In this document: piece after piece, positions 26,198 to 33,983 of the stretch | How positions within the stretch are numbered: position 1 is the stretch's first letter | Layout: the number at the start of each line of letters is the position of its first letter | NCBI RefSeq assembly: GCF_024436035.1 | Contig: NZ_JANFNG010000043.1 | Location: 1 to 48,323 of the forward strand | DNA length: 48,323 nucleotides | Reading direction: 5' to 3' | Source: Streptomyces humicola | GTDB taxonomy: Bacteria; Actinomycetota; Actinomycetes; Streptomycetales; Streptomycetaceae | The notes under the pieces: generated by a model | Databases searched by the model: none | Seen by the model: only the letters and a program-made list of their open reading frames with translations | Told to the model about the DNA's origin: nothing | Made by a program: the position numbers and the translations under genes

Positions 26198-26762
26198 GAT
26201 GTGCTCCTAGTTCAGTGATCAGTTCGGCGCCCCGGCTTGTGCCCACCTGTCACAGCTCGAAGTGAACCGGCGGGTGGCTGATGGTCCGAATCCGAGAGGG
26301 ACGGCCCCGTGTTGCGGTCAGGGGAGGAGTGAGGAGGGGGAGCTCCCTCCCGGGAGCCTCCGTCGTCGCATCCGCGGTCGGGTCGGAAGGATGATCCGCC
26401 GACAAGGGTGGGTTTGGCGTGGTAACTGCGTACGTGACTTGGACGGCAGCTCTTAGGCGTTCGGGCCGTCAGTGTGGAGGCTTTGGCGCCCGATCCTTCT
26501 CCCGGCCGCCGCCTCCCAACTCTCCCTGAAACCGGGTGAGGAGCGATATGGCGAGCAGAGTATGGCATGGCGGGCAGCAGTGCAATATGACATGGCGCAA
26601 TTCGTGGAGGCATCTTCTCGCGGCTCGCCACCTGGGACGGTGCCATGCGGGCGGACCGAGCCCCACCGTCGAGGCGATGGAACCGGAGGACAGAGAGATG
26701 CCCCTGAACTACTCCGTCGGCTCCTTGCGGCGAAGGGATTCCAAGGCTGGGCGGGGCGGGCT
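26198..26762. other. Intergenic region, 565 nt, no gene seen
   Basis: Upstream of the APC permease on one side and the cyclodeaminase pseudogene on the other. Frames on both strands are short and Arg/Pro-rich. It is GC-rich with several possible hairpins, but none fits an RNA family I can name with confidence. Confidence 0.45.
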
Positions 26763-27545
26763 GTGAGGGCCAGGCCGGGTTATACGCCACATTCGCTTAT
26801 CGACGCGGCCGCTGTGGAGGCGACGTTGCCGATCAAAGCGGCGATCAGAGCACTCCAGCAGGCACTGCGGGACGGGATCGATCCCGAGCAAGACCCTCTC
26901 CGCAGCGTGCTGCCGGTAGAGCACGGCCAGCTCTTGCTCATGCCCGCCCATGGGCGGGCGTACGCGGGGGTCAAGATCGCCAGCGTCGCACCAGGCAACC
27001 CGGCGCGGGGACTCCGCGCATCCAGGCGCACCATATGTTGTTCGAGGCCGAGACGCCGGCACCGGTCGCCCTGATTGACGGTATCGCGCTGACCAATATC
27101 CGCATCGCAGCAGCCTCCACTGCCGCGGCCGACTACCTCGCTCCTCGTAAAGCATCCCGGGGTTGGTGATCTTCGGTGGTGGTCCGCAAGCGCTCAGCCA
27201 CCTTCGGGCGCTCCGCGCTGTCCGTGCCATCAGCCACGTCACTGTTGTCGGCCGCAATCTCGCCCGCGCTCGGCAGCTCGTGGAGCACTTTCCGCGCACC
27301 AGCGGAGTACGCATGATGGCGGGGGCCGACGGCGGTGGCAGCAGCCGATCTGATCGCGTGCTGTACGACGGCCCGCACACCGTTGTTCGACGCAGCCCTG
27401 CTGTCGGCTCACAGCGCCGTGATCGCTGTCGGTTCACATGAACCAGACGCTCGGGAAGTCGATGCACACACCGTCTGTAGTTCCATCGTGGTTGTGGAGT
27501 CATGCGCCGTCGCCACTCGAGAGGCCGCCACGTCCGAGGTATCTG
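26763..27545 (+). pseudogene. Ornithine cyclodeaminase/mu-crystallin-family protein, frameshifted
   Basis: The protein is recoverable in pieces from changing frames: LIDAAAVEATLPIKAAIRAL, then VLPVEHGQLLLMPAHGRAYA and GVKIASVAPGNPARGL; after a shift ETPAPVALIDGIALTNIRIA; then a stop after YLAPRKASRGW; then the Rossmann fold VIFGGGPQALSHLRALRAV with HVTVVGRN; finally HSAVIAVGSHEPDAREVDA and VVVESCAVATREA. This is the whole order of the ornithine cyclodeaminase/ketimine reductase family up to about residue 245, where IS-like sequence begins. Family members include ornithine cyclodeaminases, alanine dehydrogenases and delta-1-pyrroline-2-carboxylate reductases of the 3-hydroxyproline route. At least three frame disruptions plus the IS relic make it non-functional. 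Confidence 0.8.
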
Positions 27546-27601
27546 GGCCGGAGAGCACGGCGTGGATCGTGAGATCGGCCGCTCTGAGCCAACCCCATCT
27601 G

Positions 27602-28250
27602 GGTGACCGGAGGTTCCCCGAAGCTTCCGGACAAGGACCCAATAGGGTTGCCCTGAAGAGGAAGAGGGAGAAGGCGCCACCGAGCAAGTACTCGCCGGAG
27701 TTCCGTGAGGAAGCTGTCCCAGATCGCGCTGAGGTCGAGCAAGACGATCTCGGAAGTTGCCCGAGAACTTGAACTGAACCCAGAGACACTTCGGGGCTGG
27801 GTGAAGAAGTACCAGAACAGCGGGAACCGTCGCCGAGAACGCGGAATTGTCGGTGAGCGAGCGGGCTCGTCTGAAGGAGCCCGAACGGCGCAACGTGAGC
27901 TTGAGATGGAAGTCGCCTTCCGGAAAAGAGCCACAGCGTACTTGGCGAAGGATCCCCAGCAGCGAGCAAGTACGAGTTCATCGATGAGATGCGACTCGGC
28001 ATGGTGGAGTACGCGTACAGCGTCGGGGTCATGTGCGACCGGCTCGGCGTGTCCAGAGCCGGCTACTACGACTGGCGATCCCGTCCGGAATCCGTGGCAA
28101 GAGGTGGTACTGGCGGTCTTCAGCCCGGGCGACACGGCGGGAGCTAGCCGCCCGGGCAGGAGAAGCGCAGGATGAAGCGCCTTGGATCGGCCCACTCCGA
28201 CCAACCTGGTGGAGCGGACTGCCGGGTTCGACGGGTCGTTCGTAATTCAA
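27602..28250 (+). pseudogene. IS3-like element relic (orfA and start of orfB)
   Basis: The orfA part reads SKYSPEFREEAV, then in another frame QIALRSSKTISEVARELELN and PETLRGWVKKYQ (helix-turn-helix of IS3 orfA), then ELEMEVAFRKRATAYLAKDP in yet another arrangement. The beginning of orfB follows as SKYEFIDEMRLGMVEYAYSV, GVMCDRLGVSRAGYYDWRSR, after which the integrase core is missing. The left end may be near TGACCGGAGG at 27602, because cyclodeaminase sequence stops just before it; the right end is not defined. No target duplication could be recognised. It interrupts or truncates the preceding cyclodeaminase gene. Confidence 0.8.
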
Positions 28251-28386
28251 CCACCAATCCCGCCAGACGCCGGTTGGCTATGGCTGGGCTGACCATGCTG
28301 TTCGGACGGCTACCCCTCCTTCCGCTTGGTGGTTGCCTTGGCAGAGCATCCCGCTTCAGGCATGTTGCCGGGGAGATCCCAAAACC

Positions 28387-28405
28387 CCATAACTAGCGGT
28401 TATGG
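28387..28405. promoter_or_regulatory. LysR-type T-N11-A palindrome, twin of the one at 10447
   Basis: CCATAAC-TAGCG-GTTATGG has the same two 7-base arms and the same 5-base spacing as the palindrome at 10447-10465 (spacer GTGCG there); three of the five spacer bases differ, while the final CG is shared. The nearest downstream gene is the secreted propeller protein at 28747. No LysR gene remains beside it. Confidence 0.55.
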
Positions 28406-28734
28406 CTGGACGCGTTGACCGTCCCTGGCCGACAAGCCGCGGGAGAGCGACCGGGGGATCGTCAGATCGGTTGACCGGGGCACGTGGAGACGTATTCGCG
28501 CAGTTCACAGGAACCGGGCTGATCCGGACTCGGGGGTATCTGCTCTCGACTGCCGGACGGCGGACGGCGACGTGTCCGGCCTGAGCGATGTTTGATTGGG
28601 ATAGCCGCGAGAGCGGTCCTTCGCCGACGCGAGCAAGTTGGGCCTGTACGAGCCACGGCTGATCCTCTACTCTTCACCGGCGTCCTGTGGTGGCGGGAGC
28701 ACCGCGCGACTTGGAAACGCGCTCACTCATGCCC

Positions 28735-28740
28735 AGGAGG
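28735..28740 (+). promoter_or_regulatory. Ribosome-binding site fixing the start of the beta-propeller gene
   Basis: AGGAGG six bases before ATG 28747. It rules out the longer frame from 28687 and places the signal peptide at the N-terminus. Confidence 0.8.
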
Positions 28741-28746
28741 CATTTG

Positions 28747-31320
28747 ATGCTCCAACGCCCCAGCCTGCTCGTGACTGTTCTGGCAGTCGCAGCAGTCCTA
28801 GCAGGCGGTCCAGCTGGTTTCGCTGCGCCGAAATCCGGCTTCCCGTCTGCCAACCGTCAACTGGCCGCGCTTGCCAGGAACGTGCATCACAACACCGCTG
28901 ACCGTATCAACCCCGCCGACGATGGCGGAGATCCGGACGACCCAGTCGCCGGAACGCTCCAGTTCGCCACTGCTCGAACCGCTCCGGCCAACGTCGTCTC
29001 TGGCGCCGCGCTCGCCGCCGGAGCGGCTGCCGGCGACCAACTGCCGGTTCGCGGAGGCACCTGGTCCGAGGTGACCAGCGGCCCGGCCAACAGCGAGACT
29101 CCCGGTTACGCTGACCCCTCCTACTCCGACTACGGCTCCGGATGGGGGCTGGTGACCGGGCGGGCATCCGCGCTCGTTACAGACGGTCCGTGGATCTACG
29201 CCGGCTTTGCTGATGGTGGCGTCTGGAGGTCCAGGGATGCCGGCAAGACCTGGACTCCGGGTTTCCAGAACAAGAGCACCGAATCAATCGGCTCACTGTG
29301 GATAAATCCGACAGACCATTCGTTGTGGGTCGGCACCGGCGAGGCTAACACGAGCGCGGACAACTACACCGGCCAGGGGGTATTCCGGTCGACCGACCAC
29401 GGCAGGACGTTCCAGCGGGTCGGTGGATCCGAGCTCCTGAACGCCCAGGTCGCCACGCTGACCACGAATGGCGCCTACGTGTTCGCGGCGACGAGCCATG
29501 GCCTATGGCGCCGTCCGCTGGCCGGTCGGTTGGACGCCCCCTGGCAACTGGTGCTCAGACCCGACCCCAATCCGGACAAGGACCCGACGCGCACCTCGAT
29601 CATCTCGAGCGTCACGGTCCGGCCAGGCAGCCATGGAAGCACCGTGCTGGCCGCGCTGGGATTCCGCAACGGCACACCGTACGACGGGTTCTACCTGTCC
29701 ACGAAGGGGGGTGCGCCGGGTACCTTCACACGGATCCAGCCGACGGGGCTGGACAACTCCGACATCGGCCGCACCAGCCTTGACTATGCGCCCGACGGCA
29801 GGTCCCTGTATGCCGTGATCGAGTCACCGGCCTACTACGCCGGCAAGCGTCCCTCGCCCATGCAGTCGACCTCCCTCAAGGGCGTGTACAAGTCGGCGAA
29901 CGGCGACCCGAACGGGCCGTGGACGCTCGTTGCCGACGCCAGCACGCTTGCCAAGTCCGGGTCCGCTGAGGAGTTCCCGTCCGGCTACGAGCCGGGCGTC
30001 GGCTCCTGGTACAACCAGTACGTCAAGGTGGACCCGCGCGACCCCAAGCACGTCTACGTCGGTCTGGAAGAGATCTACGAGACCCGCGACGGCGGGACGA
30101 CCTGGAAAACCATTGCGCCGTTCTGGAACTACACGCTGCCGTGTTACGGCACGGCCGCGGGGTGCCCGCCCACCGTCCACACTGACCAGCACGCCATCGC
30201 GATCAGTGGAGACGGAACCGTGTACGTCGGCAGCGACGGCGGGATCTGGTCCCGGCCGGCCTCCGACAGCACCGCGGTCGGCTGGAGCGACCTCAACGCG
30301 GGTCTGCACACGCTTCAGTACTTCTACATCGGCGCGGGACACGACCCCGCCGGGGGTACTGCGCTGTGGGGAGGCCTTCAGGACAACGGCAACACCGTGG
30401 TGCGCGGCAACTCCCACAACGTCATACAGGCAGTCGCCGGTGACGGGGGCGACGTCATTGTGGACCCGAGTAACGCCGACCGCGTGGCCCTCGAATACAC
30501 CTACGGCGACATCTCCGTGACCACCGCCGGTGGCCGCTCCGACGGTACGCAACAGGTGTTTCGGGAGATCAGCCCCAGCTGCCAGATCGCCTCACCCATC
30601 GCCGGATGTGATCCGAACATGCAGTTCATCGCTCCGTTCACGGCAGATAGAGCGAATCTGAACCGCTGGGTCATCGCGGGCCGGTATGTTTGGGAGACCC
30701 AGAATGGGTTCGACACGGTCTGTTCGAAGGCCGCTGCTGGCTGCGACTGGAAGATCGTCTACGATCTCGGCTCGACCGCCTCGACTACCGCGATAGAGGC
30801 GAACAAGGGCGTCGACTACGTCGGCTGGTGTGGGCCGTGCCTGCCGTCGGACGAGAACGGAGGCGGATTCAAGAGCGGCATCGCCACGAACTTCGGTGGC
30901 ACCTGGCACGCCATCACCGCTCCGAACCTGCCCAACCGCTACATCACGCGCTTGGTGAGCGACCCTGCTGATCCTGCACATGTCTACGCCGTGTACGGCG
31001 CGTACTCGCGCAAGTGGATACCCGGCGCCGGTGTCGGTCATGTCTTCGAGTCTCTGGATGGCGGGGCGACCTGGAAGGACATCAGCGGCAATCTGCCCGA
31101 CCTTCCGGCCGATTCCCTGGTCATCGCGAAAGGCCGGCTGGTCCTGGCTACCGACCACCTCGTGTACGTTGCGGACGTCAGGAACCCGACGCACTGGGCG
31201 CGGCTCGGCCGCGGTCTGCCCAGCTCGGTGGTGACCGACGTCACCCTCTTCCCATCGGGTGACACGGTGATCGCTGCCACGCACGGCCGTGGCCTGTGGA
31301 AGCTCGATCTCGGCAGGTGA
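28747..31320 (+). CDS. Secreted multi-blade beta-propeller protein (BNR/sortilin-like, GH74-like fold)
   Basis: An 857-residue exported protein. The signal peptide is MLQRPSLLVTVLAVAAVLAG with cleavage near GFAAP. The mature part contains repeated Asp-box/BNR-type motifs: GGVWRSRDAGKTWTPG, GVFRSTDHGRTFQRV, IYETRDGGTTWKTI, HVFESLDGGATWKDI, and a final THGRGLWKLDL, spread as in the double seven-bladed propellers of sortilin/xyloglucanase-like proteins. Such proteins are often annotated as glycosyl hydrolases, but I cannot point to catalytic aspartates, so binding or hydrolysis of an extracellular polymer are both possible. Cysteines cluster at 'PCYGTAAGCPP', 'SCQIASPIAGC' and 'WCGPC', probably disulphides. 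A perfect terminator follows the stop. Confidence 0.85.
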   Translation: MLQRPSLLVTVLAVAAVLAGGPAGFAAPKSGFPSANRQLAALARNVHHNTADRINPADDGGDPDDPVAGTLQFATARTAPANVVSGAALAAGAAAGDQLPVRGGTWSEVTSGPANSETPGYADPSYSDYGSGWGLVTGRASALVTDGPWIYAGFADGGVWRSRDAGKTWTPGFQNKSTESIGSLWINPTDHSLWVGTGEANTSADNYTGQGVFRSTDHGRTFQRVGGSELLNAQVATLTTNGAYVFAATSHGLWRRPLAGRLDAPWQLVLRPDPNPDKDPTRTSIISSVTVRPGSHGSTVLAALGFRNGTPYDGFYLSTKGGAPGTFTRIQPTGLDNSDIGRTSLDYAPDGRSLYAVIESPAYYAGKRPSPMQSTSLKGVYKSANGDPNGPWTLVADASTLAKSGSAEEFPSGYEPGVGSWYNQYVKVDPRDPKHVYVGLEEIYETRDGGTTWKTIAPFWNYTLPCYGTAAGCPPTVHTDQHAIAISGDGTVYVGSDGGIWSRPASDSTAVGWSDLNAGLHTLQYFYIGAGHDPAGGTALWGGLQDNGNTVVRGNSHNVIQAVAGDGGDVIVDPSNADRVALEYTYGDISVTTAGGRSDGTQQVFREISPSCQIASPIAGCDPNMQFIAPFTADRANLNRWVIAGRYVWETQNGFDTVCSKAAAGCDWKIVYDLGSTASTTAIEANKGVDYVGWCGPCLPSDENGGGFKSGIATNFGGTWHAITAPNLPNRYITRLVSDPADPAHVYAVYGAYSRKWIPGAGVGHVFESLDGGATWKDISGNLPDLPADSLVIAKGRLVLATDHLVYVADVRNPTHWARLGRGLPSSVVTDVTLFPSGDTVIAATHGRGLWKLDLGR

Positions 31321-31356
31321 TCCCGGCTGCCCGCGGATGCCGACGGGCAGCCAAGG

Positions 31357-31392
31357 GCCCCGGTGCGCGTCCGCGCGGACGCGCACCGGGGC
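31357..31392 (+). terminator. Strong stem-loop terminator after the beta-propeller gene
   Basis: A perfect 16-bp stem (GCCCCGGTGCGCGTCC with its complement) and a 4-base GCGC loop, 36 bases after the stop. It isolates the propeller gene from the hydroxyproline regulon. Confidence 0.85.
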
Positions 31393-31510
31393 TTCGCACC
31401 CACGGTTTCGCTCGGCGCCCGGGCCACAGGCGGGACAAGGTCGGCGCGAGATCGCCCTGGCTACCTCGTGCCGCGCTGGCAGGTCAAGTATCCGATCGCG
31501 CAACACACCC

Positions 31511-31526
31511 GTTCAAAGAAACGAAC
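31511..31526. promoter_or_regulatory. Putative XRE-cupin operator O1 (distal)
   Basis: GTTCAAAGAAACGAAC: GTTC and GAAC arms separated by eight bases, matching the spacing of O3 and O4. It lies about 255 bases upstream of the regulator start. Confidence 0.4.
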
Positions 31527-31704
31527 TGACAGGCAGTCGCGCACGGCGATCCCGAAACGTTGACCGGAGCCGAAAGAACTGACCCTTGGCAGCCGGCCGG
31601 GACAGCCGTAAGGCGTCCAGAGTCCGCCGCCGTCCAGTGAAGACGACGCTCGACCGACATCGCCGTCGCCACCGGGGCAGCCCGCGTGTCACGATGACCT
31701 CAGC

Positions 31705-31720
31705 GGTCGGTTTAACGAAC
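31705..31720. promoter_or_regulatory. Putative XRE-cupin operator O2 (imperfect)
   Basis: GGTCGGTTTAACGAAC fits the G.TCG..T.AA.CGAAC-like pattern of O3 with one mismatch in the left arm. It starts 34 bases before O3, close to three helical turns, so side-by-side binding is plausible. Confidence 0.4.
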
Positions 31721-31738
31721 GCGGGTCGCATCTAGCTC

Positions 31739-31754
31739 GTTCGATAAAGCGAAC
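31739..31754. promoter_or_regulatory. Putative XRE-cupin operator O3
   Basis: GTTCGATAAAGCGAAC, a 5-6-5 inverted repeat 26 bases before the regulator's GTG. It is the exact reverse complement of O4 at 32442, which stands in front of the catabolic operon. This is what an autoregulated repressor with one main target would show. Confidence 0.7.
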
Positions 31755-31780
31755 GGCTTTGGGTCTCGAAGGGGAGAGCG

Positions 31781-32410
31781 GTGGAGCACCAGGGCGAGTC
31801 GGTACGGGGCATGCTGGCGGAGAATCTCCGTCGGGCCAGGGTGCAGCGTGGGCTGTCGCTTTCGGAGCTGTCGCGGCAGTCGATGATCGGTAAGGCGACC
31901 TTGTCGCAGTTGGAGGCGGGTACGGGGAATCCGACGATCGAAACGGTGTTCAGTCTGTCGCGGGCACTGCAGATGCCGATCTCTGACCTGCTGGAACAGC
32001 GGCCGACCGGCGGTATGACTGTGGTGCGGGCGGCTGAGGCGGAGGTGCTCCGCGGTGAGGCGGTCGAGCTGCGCCCGCTGCGGCGCATCGAGTGCGGGAA
32101 CACCGTGTTCGAGGTCTACGACCAGCGGGTTCGGCCGGGGCGCAAGCAGGATTCGCTGGGTCATGTCGGCATCGAGCACACCATCGTGCAGGCCGGGGCC
32201 CTGGGTGTGGAGGTCGACGGCCGTCAGGTGGAGCTCGGTCCGGGTGACTATGTGGGGTTCGACGCGGCCTGCCCGCACAGTTACACGGCGGTGGACGGGC
32301 CGGTGTGGTCGGTGCTGCTGCTGCAGTACCGCGCCGATCAGCGGTCCAACGCAGCCCTGCCGCATCATCCGGGGGGCTCTTCCGCCGATCCCCTCAAGGG
32401 CGGCTGTTGA
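31781..32410 (+). CDS. XRE-family regulator with C-terminal cupin domain
   Basis: A 209-residue regulator. Residues about 12-65 are an XRE helix-turn-helix (LRRARVQRGLSLSELSRQSM, IGKATLSQLEAGTGNPTIET). Residues about 110-195 are a cupin-type barrel (GHVGIEHTIVQAGALGVEVD, ELGPGDYVGFDAACPHSYTA) that probably binds the inducer. GTG 31781 follows AAGGGGAG. It lies directly upstream of the hydroxyproline operon, and identical inverted repeats precede both its own gene and the operon, so it is the likely local repressor. The natural ligand may be hydroxyproline or a pathway intermediate; this is inference. Confidence 0.9.
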   Translation: MEHQGESVRGMLAENLRRARVQRGLSLSELSRQSMIGKATLSQLEAGTGNPTIETVFSLSRALQMPISDLLEQRPTGGMTVVRAAEAEVLRGEAVELRPLRRIECGNTVFEVYDQRVRPGRKQDSLGHVGIEHTIVQAGALGVEVDGRQVELGPGDYVGFDAACPHSYTAVDGPVWSVLLLQYRADQRSNAALPHHPGGSSADPLKGGC

Positions 32411-32441
32411 CATCTCTGACCTGCCGCCGTAGCCTCAGGTC

Positions 32442-32457
32442 GTTCGCTTTATCGAAC
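32442..32457. promoter_or_regulatory. Putative XRE-cupin operator O4, in front of the hydroxyproline operon
   Basis: GTTCGCTTTATCGAAC is the exact reverse complement of O3. It is immediately followed by AAGGAGG (32458-32464) and GTG 32469, so a bound protein would cover the start of the transcript or the ribosome-binding site. Confidence 0.7.
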
Positions 32458-32468
32458 AAGGAGGTTCT

Positions 32469-33677
32469 GTGTACGGAACGCGGGTCGTGGTGCTGGGGGC
32501 CGGGATCGTCGGTGCCGCATGCGCTCGCGAGCTGGCCGAGGCTGGGCTCGAGGTCACCGTCATCGAGCGTGACCGTCCCGCAGGTGGCACGACCTCACAT
32601 GGCGAAGGCAACGTCTTGGTCTCCGACAAGGGGCCGGGTCCCGAGCTGGCGTTGACGCTGCTGTCTATGCGCCTGTGGCCGCAGGTTCTCGCCGCGCTTG
32701 CCGACCGCGGCGCGGCCGACACTGCCGCGGTGGAGTGGGATCCCAAGGGTGGGATCGTCGTCGCCACGACCGAGGACGGTGCCGCCGAGCTGGACCGGTT
32801 CGCGGCAGCCCAGAGGGCTGCCGGGGTGCTGGTCGAGCGGCTGGACTCCGCGGCGTTGGCCGCGGCCGAGCCTCGGCTGACCCGGGAGGTCACTGCAGCC
32901 TTTCACTATTCCGGTGATGCCCAGGTCCAGCCAGCCGGCGCCGCGACGGCCTTGTTGTCGGCTGCGGTCGCGGCGGGGGCCACCGTCCGCACTGGTTGTG
33001 AGGTGCTGGGCGGGACGGTCCGCGGTGGCAGGCTGATCGGGGTGCGAACTTCAGCTGGAGCGCAGGACGCCGACATCGTGGTCAACGCGACAGGCCCGTG
33101 GTCCGGTGATGTATCGGCGCGGATCGGGGCGCCGATCGCGGTGCGCCCCCGTCGAGGTGAGGTCCTGGTGACCACGCCCATGCCGCCCACCGTCTTTCAC
33201 AAGGTCTACGGCGCGGACTATATAGCCGCGGTCGGCAGCGGTTCGGCCGCGCTGCAGACCTCGGCGGTGGTGGAGTCCACCCGTGCGGGAACCATTCTGC
33301 TCGGTTCCTCGCGCCGCCAGGTGGGGTTCGATGACCGGCTTCGCCCGCACGTGCTGTCCGCCATCGCCGTCAAGGCGCTTCGTCTGTTCCCGTGCCTTGC
33401 CGACACAGCGGTGATGCGTTGCTACGGCGGTTTCCGGCCCTACGTGGACGACCATCTGCCGGTGATGGGACCGGATCCGCGGCTGCCCGGGCTGTGGCAC
33501 GCGACCGGTCACGAGGGTGCCGGGATCGGCTTGTCCGTGGGCACCGCCAGGTTGCTGCGCCAGCTTGTCCTCGGTGAGACGCCGGACATTGACACCACCG
33601 CGTTTCGGGTCGACCGTCCGGCCGTGCTGGGCGCGTCCAACGCCACGACCACTCACAAGGAAAGGGGTCTGGCATGA
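32469..33677 (+). CDS. FAD-dependent amino-acid oxidoreductase, D-hydroxyproline dehydrogenase subunit
   Basis: A 402-residue DAO-family flavoprotein and first gene of the operon. The N-terminal dinucleotide fold is VVVLGAGIVGAACARELAEA with ERDRPAGGTT; the C-terminal FAD-binding end is ATGHEGAGIGLSVGTARL with FRPYVDDHLPVMGPD. GTG 32469 is set by AAGGAGG five bases upstream. In actinobacteria and proteobacteria a DAO-like subunit, a small 2Fe-2S protein and a second FAD/NAD subunit form a membrane-independent dehydrogenase that oxidises cis-4-hydroxy-D-proline to pyrroline-4-hydroxy-2-carboxylate. Exactly those three genes follow each other here (ATGA overlap with the next). It closely resembles the N-terminal relic at 1474. 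Sarcosine- or octopine/nopaline-oxidase-like complexes are the alternative, but the downstream enzymes favour hydroxyproline. Confidence 0.9.
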   Translation: MYGTRVVVLGAGIVGAACARELAEAGLEVTVIERDRPAGGTTSHGEGNVLVSDKGPGPELALTLLSMRLWPQVLAALADRGAADTAAVEWDPKGGIVVATTEDGAAELDRFAAAQRAAGVLVERLDSAALAAAEPRLTREVTAAFHYSGDAQVQPAGAATALLSAAVAAGATVRTGCEVLGGTVRGGRLIGVRTSAGAQDADIVVNATGPWSGDVSARIGAPIAVRPRRGEVLVTTPMPPTVFHKVYGADYIAAVGSGSAALQTSAVVESTRAGTILLGSSRRQVGFDDRLRPHVLSAIAVKALRLFPCLADTAVMRCYGGFRPYVDDHLPVMGPDPRLPGLWHATGHEGAGIGLSVGTARLLRQLVLGETPDIDTTAFRVDRPAVLGASNATTTHKERGLA

Positions 33678-33982
33678 GCCCTCATCTCGTCCCCGTCGAG
33701 CACGACAGCGTGGGCAGGAACGACCGACCGCTACAGATCACGGTGGACGGGGAGCCGGTGCCCGGGATCGTGGGGCAGAGCCTGGCCGGGGTCTTGCTCG
33801 CCGACGGGCGTCTTTCGTGGCGGCGCGGCCCGTCCGGCGCGCCGCGCGGGGTGTTCTGCGGGATCGGCGCCTGCTTCGACTGCCTGATCACGGTCAACGG
33901 CGTACGGGACGTCCGTGCCTGTCGACGGCGCGCCGCCGACGGCGACGTGGTGGAAACCCAACGTCGCGACGAGGAGCGTTGA
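33674..33982 (+). CDS. (2Fe-2S)-binding subunit of the D-hydroxyproline dehydrogenase
   Basis: A 102-residue ferredoxin-like protein. The N-terminal half has the beta-grasp start PLQITVDGEPVPGIVGQSLA. The cluster cysteines are visible in FCGIGACFDCLI and a fourth in RACRRRA, spaced C-x4-C-x2-C...C as in the sarcosine-oxidase-delta/HcnA-like small subunits. Its ATG overlaps the stop of the preceding gene (ATGA), and its own stop is followed one base later by the start of the large subunit. It should carry electrons between the two flavin subunits. Confidence 0.9.
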   Translation: MSPHLVPVEHDSVGRNDRPLQITVDGEPVPGIVGQSLAGVLLADGRLSWRRGPSGAPRGVFCGIGACFDCLITVNGVRDVRACRRRAADGDVVETQRRDEER

Positions 33983-33983
33983 G

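Larger units (their letters stand above)
28251..28746. other. Upstream region of the beta-propeller gene, 496 nt
   Basis: Contains the LysR-type palindrome at 28387-28405. The bases just before it resemble those before the 10447 palindrome (a CTTCAGG block, then a TCCCA block and CCCCATAAC). An ATG at 28402 opens a 60-codon frame with no resemblance to a LysR protein. No other gene is visible. Confidence 0.5.
31393..31780. other. Regulatory region in front of the XRE-cupin gene, 388 nt
   Basis: No gene. It holds three GTTC-N8-GAAC-type sites (31511, 31705 and 31739), entered separately. Confidence 0.6.

Noticed and set aside
26262-26340. Guanidine-I-riboswitch-like words (GGTCCGA and CCGAGAGG) on the plus strand
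   Set aside because: The other conserved parts are absent and the strand points away from the APC permease gene; judged a chance likeness.
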